Positions 36,492-46,518 of a stretch of 64,000 nt of DNA are shown piece after piece. This DNA is from Agrobacterium sp. RAC06 (GTDB lineage Bacteria > Pseudomonadota > Alphaproteobacteria > Rhizobiales > Rhizobiaceae): positions 2,170,001-2,234,000 of the forward strand of contig NZ_CP016499.1 of assembly GCF_001713475.1 (NCBI RefSeq), written 5' to 3'. Position 1 is the first letter of the stretch. Every line of letters begins with the position of its first letter. The notes under the pieces are model-generated. The model was given only the letters and a program-made list of their open reading frames with translations. It had not been told where the DNA came from and did no database searches. A program made the position numbers and the translations under genes.

Positions 36492-37751
36492 ATGGAACAG
36501 ACATCGACAGCTCCCGATGGAGCCGTATCCGGCGGCATGTCCGCCAAGACGCGCCGCGGCGCCTTGATCGCCGCAATCTTCCTCATGGCAACGTCCGCCA
36601 TCGGGCCTGGTTTCATCACCCAGACAGCCACATTCACAACCAAGCTCGGATCGGCCTTTGCCTTCGCGATCCTCGCCTCGATCCTCATCGACTTCGTCGT
36701 GCAGCTGAACATCTGGCGGATCGTCACGCTGACGAAAATGCGTGCCTCCGACATTGCGAACGCCGCCATTCCCGGCACCGGTTATGTGCTGGCGATCCTC
36801 GTCATCGTCGGCGGGTTATTCTTCAACATCGGCAATATCGGCGGTGCGGGCCTTGGCCTGAATGCGCTTCTCGGCCTCGACCCCAAGCTGGGCGGATCGA
36901 TCAGCGCACTGATTGCGATCGGCATCTTCCTGTCGCACCGCGCAGGTGTGGCGATCGACCGCGTCATCGTGGTCGCCGGCCTGTTGATGATCGTCCTGAC
37001 CGTCTACGTCGCGCTTGTCTCGCAGCCGCCGGTGGGTGACGCCTTCTTCCAGACCTTCCTGCCGAGCACGATTGATTTTGCCACGATCACGACGATCGTC
37101 GGCGGCACGGTCGGCGGCTACATCACCTATTCCGGCGCACATCGCCTGCTCGACAAGGGCACTGTCGGCATCGAAAACCTCGGCGCCGTGAACCGCGCTG
37201 CCCTCACCGGCATCGCCGTCACCGGCGTCATGCGCTACGTACTCTTCCTCGCCATCCTCGGCGTCGTCGCAAGCGGTGTCGTCATCGACGTCACTGGCAA
37301 GGGTGCCAACCCGGCGGCCCAGGCTTTCCAGGCGGCGGCCGGCGATGTCGGCATGCGGATCTTCGGGGCCATCTTCTGGGCAGCCGCGATCACCTCCGTG
37401 ATCGGCGCGGCCTATACCTCGGTGTCCTTCGTCACAGTCTTCAAGAAGGACATGACCGAACGCGCCCGCAACATAGCGACCGTCATCTTCATCGCCGTCT
37501 CGCTGTTCTTCTACATCATCATCACGACGCCGCCGGCACAGATGCTGGTCTTCGTCGGTGGTCTGAATGGCCTCATCCTGCCGATCGGTCTGACAATCTT
37601 CATCTATGCCGGCTGGGCCCGGTCCGACCTGATGGGCGGCTATCGCTATCCGCGTTGGCTGCTGATCCTGGGCGCTCTGACTTGCGCGCTCACCTGGTAC
37701 ATGGGCTACAAGTCGATTGGGCCGATCTTCGCGCTGCTGACCGCCGCGTAA
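36492..37751 (+). CDS. NRAMP-family permease linked to 5-oxoproline use
   Basis: 419 residues from ATG 36492 with GAGAGGG upstream. Eleven or so hydrophobic segments follow a short polar N-terminus. The first has the NRAMP-like pattern [10 protein letters not shown], in place of the metal-binding D-P-G-N of true manganese transporters. Members of this branch (Bacillus YcsG type) co-occur with pxpABC. It may import 5-oxoproline or another organic substrate instead of a metal ion; this is inference from context and the altered motif. Confidence 0.85.
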   Translation: MEQTSTAPDGAVSGGMSAKTRRGALIAAIFLMATSAIGPGFITQTATFTTKLGSAFAFAILASILIDFVVQLNIWRIVTLTKMRASDIANAAIPGTGYVLAILVIVGGLFFNIGNIGGAGLGLNALLGLDPKLGGSISALIAIGIFLSHRAGVAIDRVIVVAGLLMIVLTVYVALVSQPPVGDAFFQTFLPSTIDFATITTIVGGTVGGYITYSGAHRLLDKGTVGIENLGAVNRAALTGIAVTGVMRYVLFLAILGVVASGVVIDVTGKGANPAAQAFQAAAGDVGMRIFGAIFWAAAITSVIGAAYTSVSFVTVFKKDMTERARNIATVIFIAVSLFFYIIITTPPAQMLVFVGGLNGLILPIGLTIFIYAGWARSDLMGGYRYPRWLLILGALTCALTWYMGYKSIGPIFALLTAA

Positions 37752-37773
37752 CTCGCACCAAAGGGAGGACGAC

Positions 37774-38538
37774 ATGACTGCCATCGATCTGAACAGCGAC
37801 CTCGGCGAAAGCTATGGCGCCTGGGCCATGGGCGACGACGAGGCGATGCTCTCCATCGTCTCCAGCGCCAATGTCGCCTGCGGTTTCCATGCCGGTGATC
37901 CACTCGGCATCTGGAAGACCGTGAAGGCTGCCGCCGAGCGCGGCGTTTCGATCGGGGCGCATGTCTCCTATCCGGATCGCGTCGGCTTTGGCCGGCGCGA
38001 CATGGATGTCACCTCGGCGGAGCTGACCGCCGACGTGATCTACCAGATCGGCGCGATCAAGGGCGTTGCGGCGGCAGCGGGGGTCAGCGTCGGCTATGTG
38101 AAGCCGCATGGGGCGCTCTACAACCGCATAGCCCACGACGCCAAGCAGGGTCAGGCCGTCATCGATGGCATCAAGGCGATCGATCCGACACTGGTGATGA
38201 TGGGCCTTGCGGGATCACCGATCCTGGAACTCGCTCGCGCCTCAGGCCTCGCCGTAGTTGCCGAGGCCTTTGCCGACCGGGCCTATACGCCCGCAGGTGC
38301 GCTCGTGTCCCGTCGCGAAGCCGGTGCGGTCCTGCATGATTCCGCAGTCATCGCACAGCGCATGCTGCAGCTCGCGCATGACGGCACGATCGAGGCGATC
38401 GACGGGTCCAGGATCAAGATCGATGCGCAGTCCATCTGCGTCCATGGCGACAGCCCCGGCGCCGTCGCCATCGCGCAGGAAATCCGACAGGCCTTCGAAA
38501 AGGACGGCATCGCGGTGCGCTCCTTCCTCAATCGCTGA
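37774..38538 (+). CDS. pxpA: 5-oxoprolinase subunit A (LamB/YcsF family)
   Basis: 254 residues, the usual length. The start [13 protein letters not shown] and the segment [11 protein letters not shown] are family hallmarks, and [11 protein letters not shown] lies in the middle. PxpA works with PxpB and PxpC to open 5-oxoproline to glutamate with ATP. It follows the permease by 22 bases with GGGAGG as ribosome site. Confidence 0.96.
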   Translation: MTAIDLNSDLGESYGAWAMGDDEAMLSIVSSANVACGFHAGDPLGIWKTVKAAAERGVSIGAHVSYPDRVGFGRRDMDVTSAELTADVIYQIGAIKGVAAAAGVSVGYVKPHGALYNRIAHDAKQGQAVIDGIKAIDPTLVMMGLAGSPILELARASGLAVVAEAFADRAYTPAGALVSRREAGAVLHDSAVIAQRMLQLAHDGTIEAIDGSRIKIDAQSICVHGDSPGAVAIAQEIRQAFEKDGIAVRSFLNR

Positions 38539-38559
38539 GATCCGCAAGGAGAGACTTCG

Positions 38560-39366
38560 ATGATCGATCTTGAGACCTTGCGCCATGTCGATGCGGCCGA
38601 AGCACGGACGGCCCGCGAACGCTATCGCGCGGGTGCCGTCGAGCCGACATCCGGCGTGGCACCGGGCTTTACACAGGCGAACATGATCGTCTTGCCGCGC
38701 GACTGGGCCTTCGACTTCCTGCTCTATGCACAGCGCAATCCGAAAGCCTGCCCGGTGCTCGACGTGTCCGATCCGGGTTCGCATGCGACCGTGCTTGCCG
38801 AGGGCGCTGATCTGCGCCGCGATGTGCCGCTCTATCGGATCTGGCGCGACGGCCAGCTTGCCGAGGAGGTGACGGACGCAAGTGCAGCCTGGGCGGAGCA
38901 TCCCGATCTCGTCAGCTTCCTGATCGGCTGCAGCTTCACCTTCGAAACGCCGATGATGGAGGCGGGCATCGAGATCCGCCACATCACCGACAAGTCGAAT
39001 GTGCCGATGTACCTGACCAATCGCGCCTGCCGGCCTGCGGGTCGACTGCAAGGCAATCTGGTCGTCTCGATGCGGCCCATCCCGGCGGGGCGCGTTGCGG
39101 ATGCTGCCACGATTTCGGGCCGCTTCCCGGCGGTTCACGGCGCACCCGTGCATATTGGCGCGCCGGAAGAGCTCGGCATTGCCGATCTCGGCAAACCGGA
39201 ATTCGGCGATGCCGTTCGGATTGGCCCCGGTGAAGTGCCGGTCTTCTGGGCCTGCGGAGTGACGCCGCAAGCTGCGGTCATGGCCTCGAAAGTTCCGTTT
39301 GCCATCACCCACGCACCCGGCCACATGTTCATCACCGACATTCCCGATTCCGCCTATCACGCCTGA
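38560..39366 (+). CDS. DUF1445 putative hydro-lyase (YcsI family)
   Basis: 268 residues. The conserved stretches [29 protein letters not shown] and [11 protein letters not shown] mark the DUF1445/YcsI family. The gene lies between pxpA and pxpBC, as ycsI does near ycsF in Bacillus. The reaction is not established. Related domains occur in proteins linked to D-glutamate/5-oxo-D-proline metabolism, as I recall, so a role in handling the D-form is possible. Confidence 0.9.
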   Translation: MIDLETLRHVDAAEARTARERYRAGAVEPTSGVAPGFTQANMIVLPRDWAFDFLLYAQRNPKACPVLDVSDPGSHATVLAEGADLRRDVPLYRIWRDGQLAEEVTDASAAWAEHPDLVSFLIGCSFTFETPMMEAGIEIRHITDKSNVPMYLTNRACRPAGRLQGNLVVSMRPIPAGRVADAATISGRFPAVHGAPVHIGAPEELGIADLGKPEFGDAVRIGPGEVPVFWACGVTPQAAVMASKVPFAITHAPGHMFITDIPDSAYHA

Positions 39367-39373
39367 GGCCAAG

Positions 39374-40975
39374 ATGCGTTTTCTTCCCGTCAGCCTGACC
39401 GTTCTGATCGTCGAATTGAAGGATCTCGACGAGACGCTCGCGCTCTTCGCCTCGCTGGAGGCGCAGCCGGTCGACGGCGTCGTCGACATCGTGCCGGCCG
39501 CGCGCACATTGATGATCCGCTTTCGTCCGGAGACGCTGACGGCTGAAAGGCTCGCGGCGGCGATCAGCACGCGCGACCTCTCGGCGAAGATCCCGCCATC
39601 CGACATGCTGGTCGAGATCCCCGTCAGCTACGACGGGGAGGATCTCCAGGATGTCGCTGATCTGACGGGCTTGTCGATTGAGGACGTGATCGATCGACAT
39701 ACCGCGAGCGAGTTCACAGTCGCCTTCTGCGGCTTTGCTCCCGGCTTCGGTTATCTCGTCGGCGGCGATCCGATGCTGCAGGTACCGCGACGCCAGAGCC
39801 CGCGCACGAAGATCCCCGCCGGCTCCGTTGCACTCGCGGGTGCATTCTCCGGTGTCTATCCGCAGGCGAGCCCCGGCGGCTGGCAGATCATCGGCACGAC
39901 GCCCGTGAAAATGTGGGATCTGACGCGCGAGCCGCCGGCCCTCTTCCAGCCGGGATACCGGGTGCGCTTCTTTGATTTGGCCAAGCGGACACAGACTGTC
40001 ACTACCTCGGTCACATCGGATGTAGCCCCGCCCCCTGTTATCGAGCATGCGGCATCCACATCCATCAGGGTTACGGCCGCCCCGATGCCGGCACTGGTGC
40101 AGGATCTCGGTCGCTTCGGTCAGACGGGGCAAGGCGTCTCGTCCGCCGGTGCGCTGGACCAGGGCGCGTTCCGGGCTGCGAACCGCACCGTCGGCAATCC
40201 TGTCGGCGCCGCCTGTCTCGAAATTGCGCTAGGCGGTTTCTCGTTCGAGATCTCCGGCCCCGGTGTGATGGCGCTGACCGGTGCTCCCTGCCCTGTCGCC
40301 ATCCTGGACGCGAAGGGCCGTGTGACCGAGGCGTCCAGCTATCAGCCGATCTCGCTCGAAGCCGGCGATCGCGTGACGCTCGGCTTTGCCGCACGAGGCG
40401 CTCGCAGCTATCTCGCATTTCGCGGTGGTATCGACGTAGCGCCGGTTCTCGGCAGCGCATCGACAGATACCTTGGCCGTCGTGGGACCAGAGGCGGTTGG
40501 CCTGGGCGCGGTGCTTGCGATTGGCACGTCCGAGCGCGGTCTTTCGCCTGTATCGCTCACCGAGAGCCCAGCCTTCGACTGTCCCACACCCGGTGACATC
40601 GTCACGCTAGACGTGGTCATGGGGCCGCGCAGCGACTGGTTCACCGAGCACGGCATCGCCACACTTGCATCCCAGGTCTACGACGTGACGCCGCAGTCGA
40701 ATCGGGTCGGTATCCGGCTTTCAGGGCCAGAATCACTTGAACGCAAGGATAAGGCGGAGCTTCCAAGCGAGGGAACGGCGACCGGCGCCATCCAGGTTCC
40801 GCATAGCGGCCAGCCGGTGCTCTTCCTCGCCGATCATCCGCTGACCGGCGGCTATCCGGTCATCGGCACGGTTGCCGAATATCATCTCGATCTTGCCGGG
40901 CAGATCCCGGTGAATGCAAAAATCCAGTTCCGGCCCATCACGCGCTTCGCCGAGATCGTGCCCGACAGGGCATGA
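39374..40975 (+). CDS. 5-oxoprolinase subunits B and C, fused
   Basis: 533 residues from ATG 39374 with GAGG upstream. Residues 1-210 are the PxpB/KipI half ([15 protein letters not shown]). Residues about 232-533 are the PxpC/KipA half ([29 protein letters not shown]). In many bacteria these are two genes; fusion here fixes the subunit ratio. Together with PxpA they make the ATP-dependent 5-oxoprolinase. It ends about 47 bases before the next start. Confidence 0.94.
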   Translation: MRFLPVSLTVLIVELKDLDETLALFASLEAQPVDGVVDIVPAARTLMIRFRPETLTAERLAAAISTRDLSAKIPPSDMLVEIPVSYDGEDLQDVADLTGLSIEDVIDRHTASEFTVAFCGFAPGFGYLVGGDPMLQVPRRQSPRTKIPAGSVALAGAFSGVYPQASPGGWQIIGTTPVKMWDLTREPPALFQPGYRVRFFDLAKRTQTVTTSVTSDVAPPPVIEHAASTSIRVTAAPMPALVQDLGRFGQTGQGVSSAGALDQGAFRAANRTVGNPVGAACLEIALGGFSFEISGPGVMALTGAPCPVAILDAKGRVTEASSYQPISLEAGDRVTLGFAARGARSYLAFRGGIDVAPVLGSASTDTLAVVGPEAVGLGAVLAIGTSERGLSPVSLTESPAFDCPTPGDIVTLDVVMGPRSDWFTEHGIATLASQVYDVTPQSNRVGIRLSGPESLERKDKAELPSEGTATGAIQVPHSGQPVLFLADHPLTGGYPVIGTVAEYHLDLAGQIPVNAKIQFRPITRFAEIVPDRA

Positions 40976-41022
40976 CGCTTACCGCCGCGATGAGAGGCCA
41001 GGGAGACACTGAGGAGACCCCG

Positions 41023-42759
41023 ATGAAGAAAGTGCTGATTGCCAATCGCGGCGAAATCGCCGTGCGTATCATCCGCGCCTGCCGCGACTACGGGCTCCAG
41101 TCCGTCGCCGTCTATGCCGACCCCGACATGGACGCGCAATTCGTCAAGCTTGCAGACGAGGCCTATGGTCTCGGTGGCAGCCGCCCGGCGGAGACCTATC
41201 TCGACATTGAAAAGCTCATCGCCATTGCGAGGCGTTCAGGAGCCGATGCCGTCCATCCCGGCTACGGCTTTCTCTCCGAGCGCGCCGAGTTCGCCCGCGC
41301 GGTTCAGGAGGCCGGGCTTGCGTGGATTGGCCCGGCCCCTGAAGTCATCGAAGCGCTCGGCGACAAGGTAGAGGCACGGCGGATCGCGCAGTCGGTCGGT
41401 GCGCCGCTGGTCGCAGGCAGCGATGGTCCGGTCGAAACCGCCGAAGAGGTCATTGATTTTGCCAGGAAGTATGGGCTTCCCGTCGCGATCAAGGCCGCCC
41501 ATGGCGGCGGTGGGCGCGGCCTGAAGGTCGCCTGGAAGATGGAGGAAGTGGCCGAGCTCTATCATTCGGCCGTGCGCGAGGCCGAGGCCGCGTTTGGTCG
41601 TGGCGAGTGTTTCCTAGAGCGTTTCCTCGACCGGCCGCGCCATATCGAGGCGCAGGTTCTCGCCGACAAACATGGCAATGTGCTCGTCCTCGGGACGCGT
41701 GACTGCTCGCTGCAGCGGCGCAACCAGAAACTCGTTGAGGAGGCACCAGCGCCCTTCCTGACCGACGCGCAGCGTCAGTCGATCCATGACGCGGCCAAGA
41801 AGATTTGCGCAGCCGCCGGTTATTCGGGTGCGGGTACGGTCGAATTCCTGCTCGGGGTCGATGGCACCATCTCGTTCTTGGAAGTGAACACCCGTCTGCA
41901 GGTCGAGCATCCCGTAACCGAGGAAACCACAGGCATCGATCTCGTGGTGGAGCAGTTCCGTATTGCCGAAGGCAAGGCGCTCGAAGTGCTTGAGACCCCT
42001 GCGCCGCGCGGCCACTCAATCGAATTTCGCATCAATGCCGAAGACCCGGGCCGCGGCTTCCTGCCGACGCCGGGTAAGATCACCCGTTTCGATCCGCCTT
42101 CGGGTCCCGGCGTTCGTCTGGACACCGGTGTCACTAGTGGCTCCACCATCCCCGGGACCTTCGATTCTCTCATGGCGAAGCTGATTGTGACCGGCTCGAC
42201 GCGCAAGCAGGCGCTGGCGCGGGCTCGAAGGGCACTCGCAGAGTTCAAGATTGAAGGCGTGGCGACCGTCCTGCCCTTCCATCGCGCTGCCATGGAAAGC
42301 CGCGACTTCACCGGAGAAGAGGGCTTCCGCGTCCACACACGCTGGATCGAGACGGATTTCGCAGAGCCGCTTGCGGCCGCCTCCCGTCCAGAGCCGGTAT
42401 GTGACACGTCCCTGATCCGGACCCATGTCGAGATCGATGGCAAAAGACATGAACTGGCGATCCCAGCCATACTGCTTTCCGGCCTCGGCAATATCTCCGG
42501 CGGACAGGCTGGCGGTGTACAAGCCTCATCCGGCAAGACGGAAGACAGCATGAGCATTGCCGCGCCCATTTCGGGCACGTTGCAGGCGTTCAAGGTCGAG
42601 GAGGGTGCAGAGGTCCAAAGCGGCGATCTGATTGCGGTGATGGAAGCGATGAAGATGGAAACCCAGGTCATCGCTGCGCGCAGTGGTCGTGTCAGCTTCA
42701 AGAGCGAGGCAGGCGCCTATCTGGCTGCCGGGCAAGAGATCGCGCGCTATCTGGACTGA
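41023..42759 (+). CDS. Biotin carboxylase-biotin carrier fusion
   Basis: 578 residues from ATG 41023 with GAGGAG upstream. The biotin carboxylase domain spans about 1-445 ([24 protein letters not shown] glycine loop; [14 protein letters not shown]). The C-terminal biotinyl domain has EAMKMET with biotinylated Lys544. No carboxyltransferase gene is adjacent. Its place at the end of the pxp operon suggests carboxylation connected with 5-oxoproline use, but the acceptor is unknown; a separate acyl-CoA partner is also possible. Confidence 0.92.
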   Translation: MKKVLIANRGEIAVRIIRACRDYGLQSVAVYADPDMDAQFVKLADEAYGLGGSRPAETYLDIEKLIAIARRSGADAVHPGYGFLSERAEFARAVQEAGLAWIGPAPEVIEALGDKVEARRIAQSVGAPLVAGSDGPVETAEEVIDFARKYGLPVAIKAAHGGGGRGLKVAWKMEEVAELYHSAVREAEAAFGRGECFLERFLDRPRHIEAQVLADKHGNVLVLGTRDCSLQRRNQKLVEEAPAPFLTDAQRQSIHDAAKKICAAAGYSGAGTVEFLLGVDGTISFLEVNTRLQVEHPVTEETTGIDLVVEQFRIAEGKALEVLETPAPRGHSIEFRINAEDPGRGFLPTPGKITRFDPPSGPGVRLDTGVTSGSTIPGTFDSLMAKLIVTGSTRKQALARARRALAEFKIEGVATVLPFHRAAMESRDFTGEEGFRVHTRWIETDFAEPLAAASRPEPVCDTSLIRTHVEIDGKRHELAIPAILLSGLGNISGGQAGGVQASSGKTEDSMSIAAPISGTLQAFKVEEGAEVQSGDLIAVMEAMKMETQVIAARSGRVSFKSEAGAYLAAGQEIARYLD

Positions 42760-42834
42760 GGGCCTGTGCACTGACAGGGTCGGCGAAACCTCGTCGACCA
42801 ATTTCATCTACTCGGCCGCGCCTGAATAGCAAAA

Positions 42835-42853
42835 GGCCCGCCAATGGCGGGCC
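42835..42853 (-). terminator. Terminator after csbD
   Basis: Stem GGCCCGCC (42835-42842) with GGCGGGCC (42846-42853), loop AAT. On the minus strand it is followed by TTTT. It sits 21 bases past the csbD stop and may also stop the pxp operon transcript from the other side. Confidence 0.82.
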
Positions 42854-42874
42854 AAACGCTGAAGCCGAAGACCC

Positions 42875-43066
42875 TCAGGCCTTGTCGACGACATTCTTCA
42901 CGGCTTCCTTTGCCTCACCCTTGGCCTGCTGGCCATGGCCCTTGGCTTCCTGAGCGGCGCCCTTGGCTTCCATGCTGTGGTTGTCGGTCGCGTCGCCGAC
43001 AGCCTGCTTGGCCTTGCCTGCGAGTTCATTCGACTTGCCGGAAATCTTGTCGGATGTGGAACCCAT
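42875..43066 (-). CDS. CsbD-family stress protein
   Basis: 63 residues from ATG 43066 with AAGGAGA upstream. The sequence is built of K, A, G, E and Q (KISGKSNELAGKAKQAVGDA), the CsbD pattern. CsbD proteins are small hydrophilic general-stress products of unknown mechanism. A stress-type promoter lies at 43170-43194. Confidence 0.93.
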   Translation of the reverse strand: MGSTSDKISGKSNELAGKAKQAVGDATDNHSMEAKGAAQEAKGHGQQAKGEAKEAVKNVVDKA

Positions 43067-43169
43067 TTTCGTTCTCCTTGTTGGCGGTGACGCACAGCTT
43101 CCAATTCGCTACCCGGTCATCTGCCGGGAAAGTCCATCTCGCGCTGCTTTACGATCCGCTTGATCCTAA

Positions 43170-43194
43170 AATGCTTTAAGGCGAGAATCGTTCC
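43170..43194 (-). promoter_or_regulatory. EcfG-type promoter for csbD
   Basis: Minus strand GGAAC (43194-43190), 16 bases, CATT (43173-43170). It fits the broader GGAAC-N18-TT form. The leader to the csbD ATG would be about 97 bases. Confidence 0.55.
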
Positions 43195-43287
43195 GATGTT
43201 TGAGGCCAAATGTACTGCATGAGGCTGGTTCATGTGTGCTGTGACGGCGTGACTTGTCCCTTCACAACGGCTCTCCCGGACACACAA

Positions 43288-43319
43288 AAACCGGTGACAC
43301 CGCGAAGCATCACCGGTTT
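43288..43319 (-). terminator. Terminator after the hydratase-lyase gene
   Basis: Ten-base stem AAACCGGTGA (43288-43297) with TCACCGGTTT (43310-43319), loop of 12. On the minus strand it is followed by a T-run, 24 bases past the stop of the gene at 43343. Confidence 0.78.
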
Positions 43320-43342
43320 GATTGATCCGTCTGACTGGACGC

Positions 43343-44170
43343 TCAGCGCTTGTAGGCGCCGAGACCGGGGCGATAGGTCTTGTCGTCGAGGAACTGCTTA
43401 AGGCCCTCGGCGCGGCCATTGCTCTTGTCGAGGAAGAGCATCTGCTCCAGCTTGGCGTAGATGTAGTCGTCGGCCTGTTCCCAAGGCATGTTGCGCACGC
43501 GCTTGAACGTGTCCTTGGCAGCCTTGAGCACCACCGGGTTCTTTTCGAGCAGGCTTGCACAGAGAGCGCGGACGCGGGTCTCGAGATCAGCCAGCGGCAC
43601 GGACTCGTTGACGAGGCCCATCTCGCGCGCCTTCTGACCGCCGAAGGTCTCGCCGGTCATGATGTAATAGAGCGAGTCGCGGTGGTTCATCACTTCTGCG
43701 ACGGCGCGCGTGACATTGCCACCCGGCAGAATGCCCCAGTTGATTTCCGAAAGGCCGAAGGTTGCCTCATCAGCAGCAATTGCGAGATCGCAGGAAACGA
43801 GTGGCGTGAAGGCGCCGCCGAAGCACCAGCCGTTGACCATGGCGATGGTCGGCTTTTCGAAATACATCAGGCGGTTCCACCAGCCACCGGACTGACGGCG
43901 GCTCTTCAGAACGGCCGCACGGCCCTTGCCGTCGTTCTCGCGGAAATACTCCTTCAAGTCCATGCCAGCCGACCAGGACTGGCCAGCGCCACGCAGAACG
44001 AGGACGCCGCAGCGATCATCGGCTTCCAATTCGTCCAGCACTTCCAGCATGCGGATGTTGAGCTTCGGACTCATTGCATTGCGCTTTTCCGGACGGTTCA
44101 GCGTGACGAAGGCGATGCCGTTGTCGAATTCGACCAGAACCGGATCTGGCGTGGTGTTTGTCTCAGTCAT
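43343..44170 (-). CDS. Hydroxycinnamoyl-CoA hydratase-lyase
   Basis: 275 residues from ATG 44170 with AAGGAG upstream. It has the crotonase fold with SAGMDLKEYFRE, where Tyr75 matches the catalytic tyrosine of the Pseudomonas enzyme. GLSEINWGILPGG carries the catalytic Glu142, and ADDYIYAKLEQ the C-terminal tyrosine. It converts feruloyl- or p-coumaroyl-CoA to vanillin or 4-hydroxybenzaldehyde plus acetyl-CoA. It lies 49 bases after the CoA-ligase gene in the same operon. Names used include ech, fcaA and couA; substrate preference cannot be read from sequence. Confidence 0.94.
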   Translation of the reverse strand: MTETNTTPDPVLVEFDNGIAFVTLNRPEKRNAMSPKLNIRMLEVLDELEADDRCGVLVLRGAGQSWSAGMDLKEYFRENDGKGRAAVLKSRRQSGGWWNRLMYFEKPTIAMVNGWCFGGAFTPLVSCDLAIAADEATFGLSEINWGILPGGNVTRAVAEVMNHRDSLYYIMTGETFGGQKAREMGLVNESVPLADLETRVRALCASLLEKNPVVLKAAKDTFKRVRNMPWEQADDYIYAKLEQMLFLDKSNGRAEGLKQFLDDKTYRPGLGAYKR

Positions 44171-44219
44171 GGTGGCTCCTTGAGGCTTTTCGTGGGGGCT
44201 CACGCCCGGTCGAAGGTGT

Positions 44220-45776
44220 TCAGCTGTTGGCATGGGCCTGGCGCAGAATGTGCTTCTGCGCCTTTCCGGATGCCGTTCGCGGGATATGGTCGAGGAATAC
44301 GATGCGTGCGGGACGCTTGTAGGATGCCAGACGATCGGCACAATGGGCGAGGATTTCGTCGGCAGAGGGCAAGTCTGCCTGGGCAACGATAAAGGCGACG
44401 CCGCATTCACCCCATTTCGGATCGGGCAGCCCGAGCACGGCAACGTCCCTTACCTTGGGATGCGCGCCGATGACGGCCTCTATCTCCGCCGGGAAGACGT
44501 TCTCCCCGCCGGAAATATACATGTCCTTGAGCCTGTCCGGGACGGAGATGACGCCGCCTTCGGCACGTCGACCAAGATCCCCGGTGCGATACCACTCGCC
44601 GACGAAGGCCCGGGCGGTCTCGCCCGGATTGTTCCAGTAGCCCGGCGTCACTGAGGGACCCTTCACCCAGATTTCTCCGACGTCGCCATCCGGCACGTCC
44701 TGACCGTCATCGCCGACCAGCCGGACGGCGAGAAGTGGTGCGGGATAGCCGACGCTGCCAGGATGCCGCGCGACCGCATCACGATCCAGCGGCATGTGAA
44801 TGGTCGTGCCGGCTTCGCTCATGCCATAGCCGTTGACGAGCGGAATGCCGTCTTGGAGGAAGGTTTCGATCAGCGCCGGCGACAGTGGCGCCCCGCCGAT
44901 GAAGATCGCCTGCAGTGCTTTCAGAGCCGTCGGGTCCCAGGCGGAAGAGTTTCTAAGGGCCGCGGCCATCTGCGGGACGGCGAAATAGTGGGTGATGCCC
45001 AGCGCCGGATCTCCGAGGACGGAAAGGGTGCGGTCGGGCATGAAGCGATCGGAGATGACCAGGCGTCCGCCCATCATCAGTGTCGTGCGGCCGATCGCAA
45101 CCAGACCGATGGTGTGGAAAAACGGCAGGTCACAGAGCGTGACGGAGTGGCTGGTGACTTCACCGACCAGCGAAAAGTTGACGGCAGAGGCAAAGGCATT
45201 GCGGCGTGTGATGACCACACCCTTGGGGCTCCCTGTCGTCCCCGAGGTGTAGAGCATGATGCAGGGTGCATCCGCATCGACCGCGGCTGGCTCTGCCCGC
45301 GGTGAAGACGCGACCATCTCGGCCCAGCCACCGTCGCCTTCAATGGGGATGGTTCGCGGCATTGCCTCGGAGATCTCCGCGAGGACCGACGCGAACTCTG
45401 GATCATGCAGCAGCAGCGAGGGTTCACAATCGGCGATGATCTGTCCGAGTTCGGCCGCTCCGAGACGCCAGTTCAAGGGTACGAAGACCAGACCAGCGCG
45501 CTGACACGCCAGGCAGACGGTGATTTGCTCGATGGAGTTGCGTCCCAAAAAGGCGATGCGCTGCATGACCGGATTATCACCAACGATCTCCAGAAGCCGG
45601 TAGGCCGCGCGGGCCACGGCCAGATCCAATGCCCCATAATTCAGGGTTCGGCCGGTCGCCACTTCGTAGACCGCCGGCCGTTCTGGCGTCACCTGGGCTC
45701 GGTAGATGACGGGATCGTCCGTCTCAAGACCGACGGCTCCCCTGACTGCCAAAACAGACTTGATTTCAGGCTGCAT
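44220..45776 (-). CDS. Hydroxycinnamate-CoA ligase (feruloyl/p-coumaroyl-CoA synthetase)
   Basis: 518 residues from ATG 45776 with GAGGAGG six bases upstream. It is an ANL superfamily enzyme. The ATP loop is MLYTSGTTGSPKGV, NGYGMSEAG is in the core, YRTGDLGR is the hinge region, and RTASGKAQ carries the C-terminal catalytic lysine. It activates ferulate, p-coumarate or a related acid for the hydratase-lyase downstream. A MarR regulator is divergent and a palindrome lies in the promoter gap. Confidence 0.92.
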   Translation of the reverse strand: MQPEIKSVLAVRGAVGLETDDPVIYRAQVTPERPAVYEVATGRTLNYGALDLAVARAAYRLLEIVGDNPVMQRIAFLGRNSIEQITVCLACQRAGLVFVPLNWRLGAAELGQIIADCEPSLLLHDPEFASVLAEISEAMPRTIPIEGDGGWAEMVASSPRAEPAAVDADAPCIMLYTSGTTGSPKGVVITRRNAFASAVNFSLVGEVTSHSVTLCDLPFFHTIGLVAIGRTTLMMGGRLVISDRFMPDRTLSVLGDPALGITHYFAVPQMAAALRNSSAWDPTALKALQAIFIGGAPLSPALIETFLQDGIPLVNGYGMSEAGTTIHMPLDRDAVARHPGSVGYPAPLLAVRLVGDDGQDVPDGDVGEIWVKGPSVTPGYWNNPGETARAFVGEWYRTGDLGRRAEGGVISVPDRLKDMYISGGENVFPAEIEAVIGAHPKVRDVAVLGLPDPKWGECGVAFIVAQADLPSADEILAHCADRLASYKRPARIVFLDHIPRTASGKAQKHILRQAHANS

Positions 45777-45822
45777 GTTTGTCCTCCTCATCGCCACCCC
45801 TCAGGGGCCTCCTTGGCGAATT

Positions 45823-45837
45823 GTATGTTAAACATAC
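45823..45837. promoter_or_regulatory. Palindromic operator for the MarR regulator
   Basis: GTATGTT-A-AACATAC is a perfect seven-base inverted repeat in the 165-base gap between the CoA-ligase and marR starts. It is the strongest palindrome there and lies 47 bases upstream of the ligase ATG. MarR proteins of this pathway bind such sites and release on hydroxycinnamoyl-CoA (family knowledge). Confidence 0.72.
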
Positions 45838-45941
45838 TAATTGACCTCCAAGTGTTTGACAAGCGGCAATTTGACTGTTGCAGTCGAAAGTGATCATGAA
45901 TGATTCCGTAAGTTCGATGCCGCATGATTGGAAGAGGAGCC

Positions 45942-46454
45942 ATGACTCGACACAATGACCTGAAGCCCGCGAACGACGACGATGTCTTCGAAGTGGGCTC
46001 GCCATTACGCACAGGCCGCCTCGACGACATTCTCGGCTTTCACCTCAGGATGGCGAATGTCGCCATCTATCAGGACTACACGGCCGCCATGGGCGACATC
46101 GGGCTGACGCAGAAGCAGTTTGCCGTCCTCGAACTGATCGCCGCAAATCCGAGGGTGAGCCAGATCGACATCGCCAACCAGCTCAGCATGGACAGGGCAA
46201 CGATGATGGCGCTGGTGAACCGTCTGGAAAGCCGCAATCTTCTGGAACGGCAACCATCCCCCATCGATCGGCGACGCCAGGAGCTGCTGTTGACCGAGGC
46301 GGGGGCCGAGATCCTGAAACAGGCCCGCAACATCCAGAAACAGCATGAACTGCGCTTCACCGCGCGATTTACGCCCGAGGAACTGCAAGCATTCATCGAA
46401 GGGCTGAAGCGTGTCTATGCGGATATCATGCCACGCAACAGCCAGACCGACTGA
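45942..46454 (+). CDS. MarR-family regulator of hydroxycinnamate genes
   Basis: 170 residues from ATG 45942 with GAGGAG close upstream. The winged helix-turn-helix is at about 55-120 (SQIDIANQLSMDRATMMALVNRLE; R-R-Q-E-L wing). It is divergent from the ligase-hydratase operon and is a likely repressor induced by p-coumaroyl- or feruloyl-CoA, like CouR/FerR. It converges with the aldehyde dehydrogenase gene. Confidence 0.9.
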   Translation: MTRHNDLKPANDDDVFEVGSPLRTGRLDDILGFHLRMANVAIYQDYTAAMGDIGLTQKQFAVLELIAANPRVSQIDIANQLSMDRATMMALVNRLESRNLLERQPSPIDRRRQELLLTEAGAEILKQARNIQKQHELRFTARFTPEELQAFIEGLKRVYADIMPRNSQTD

Positions 46455-46480
46455 CCGTTGTCGACATGCTTGCGAAAGAA

Positions 46481-46507
46481 AAACGGCCGCCCGGAAGGCG
46501 GCCGTTT
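46481..46507. terminator. Bidirectional terminator between marR and the aldehyde dehydrogenase gene
   Basis: Eleven-base stem AAACGGCCGCC (46481-46491) with GGCGGCCGTTT (46497-46507), loop CGGAA, flanked by A-rich and T-rich ends. It serves both converging genes. Confidence 0.87.
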
Positions 46508-46518
46508 CATTTCCATGA

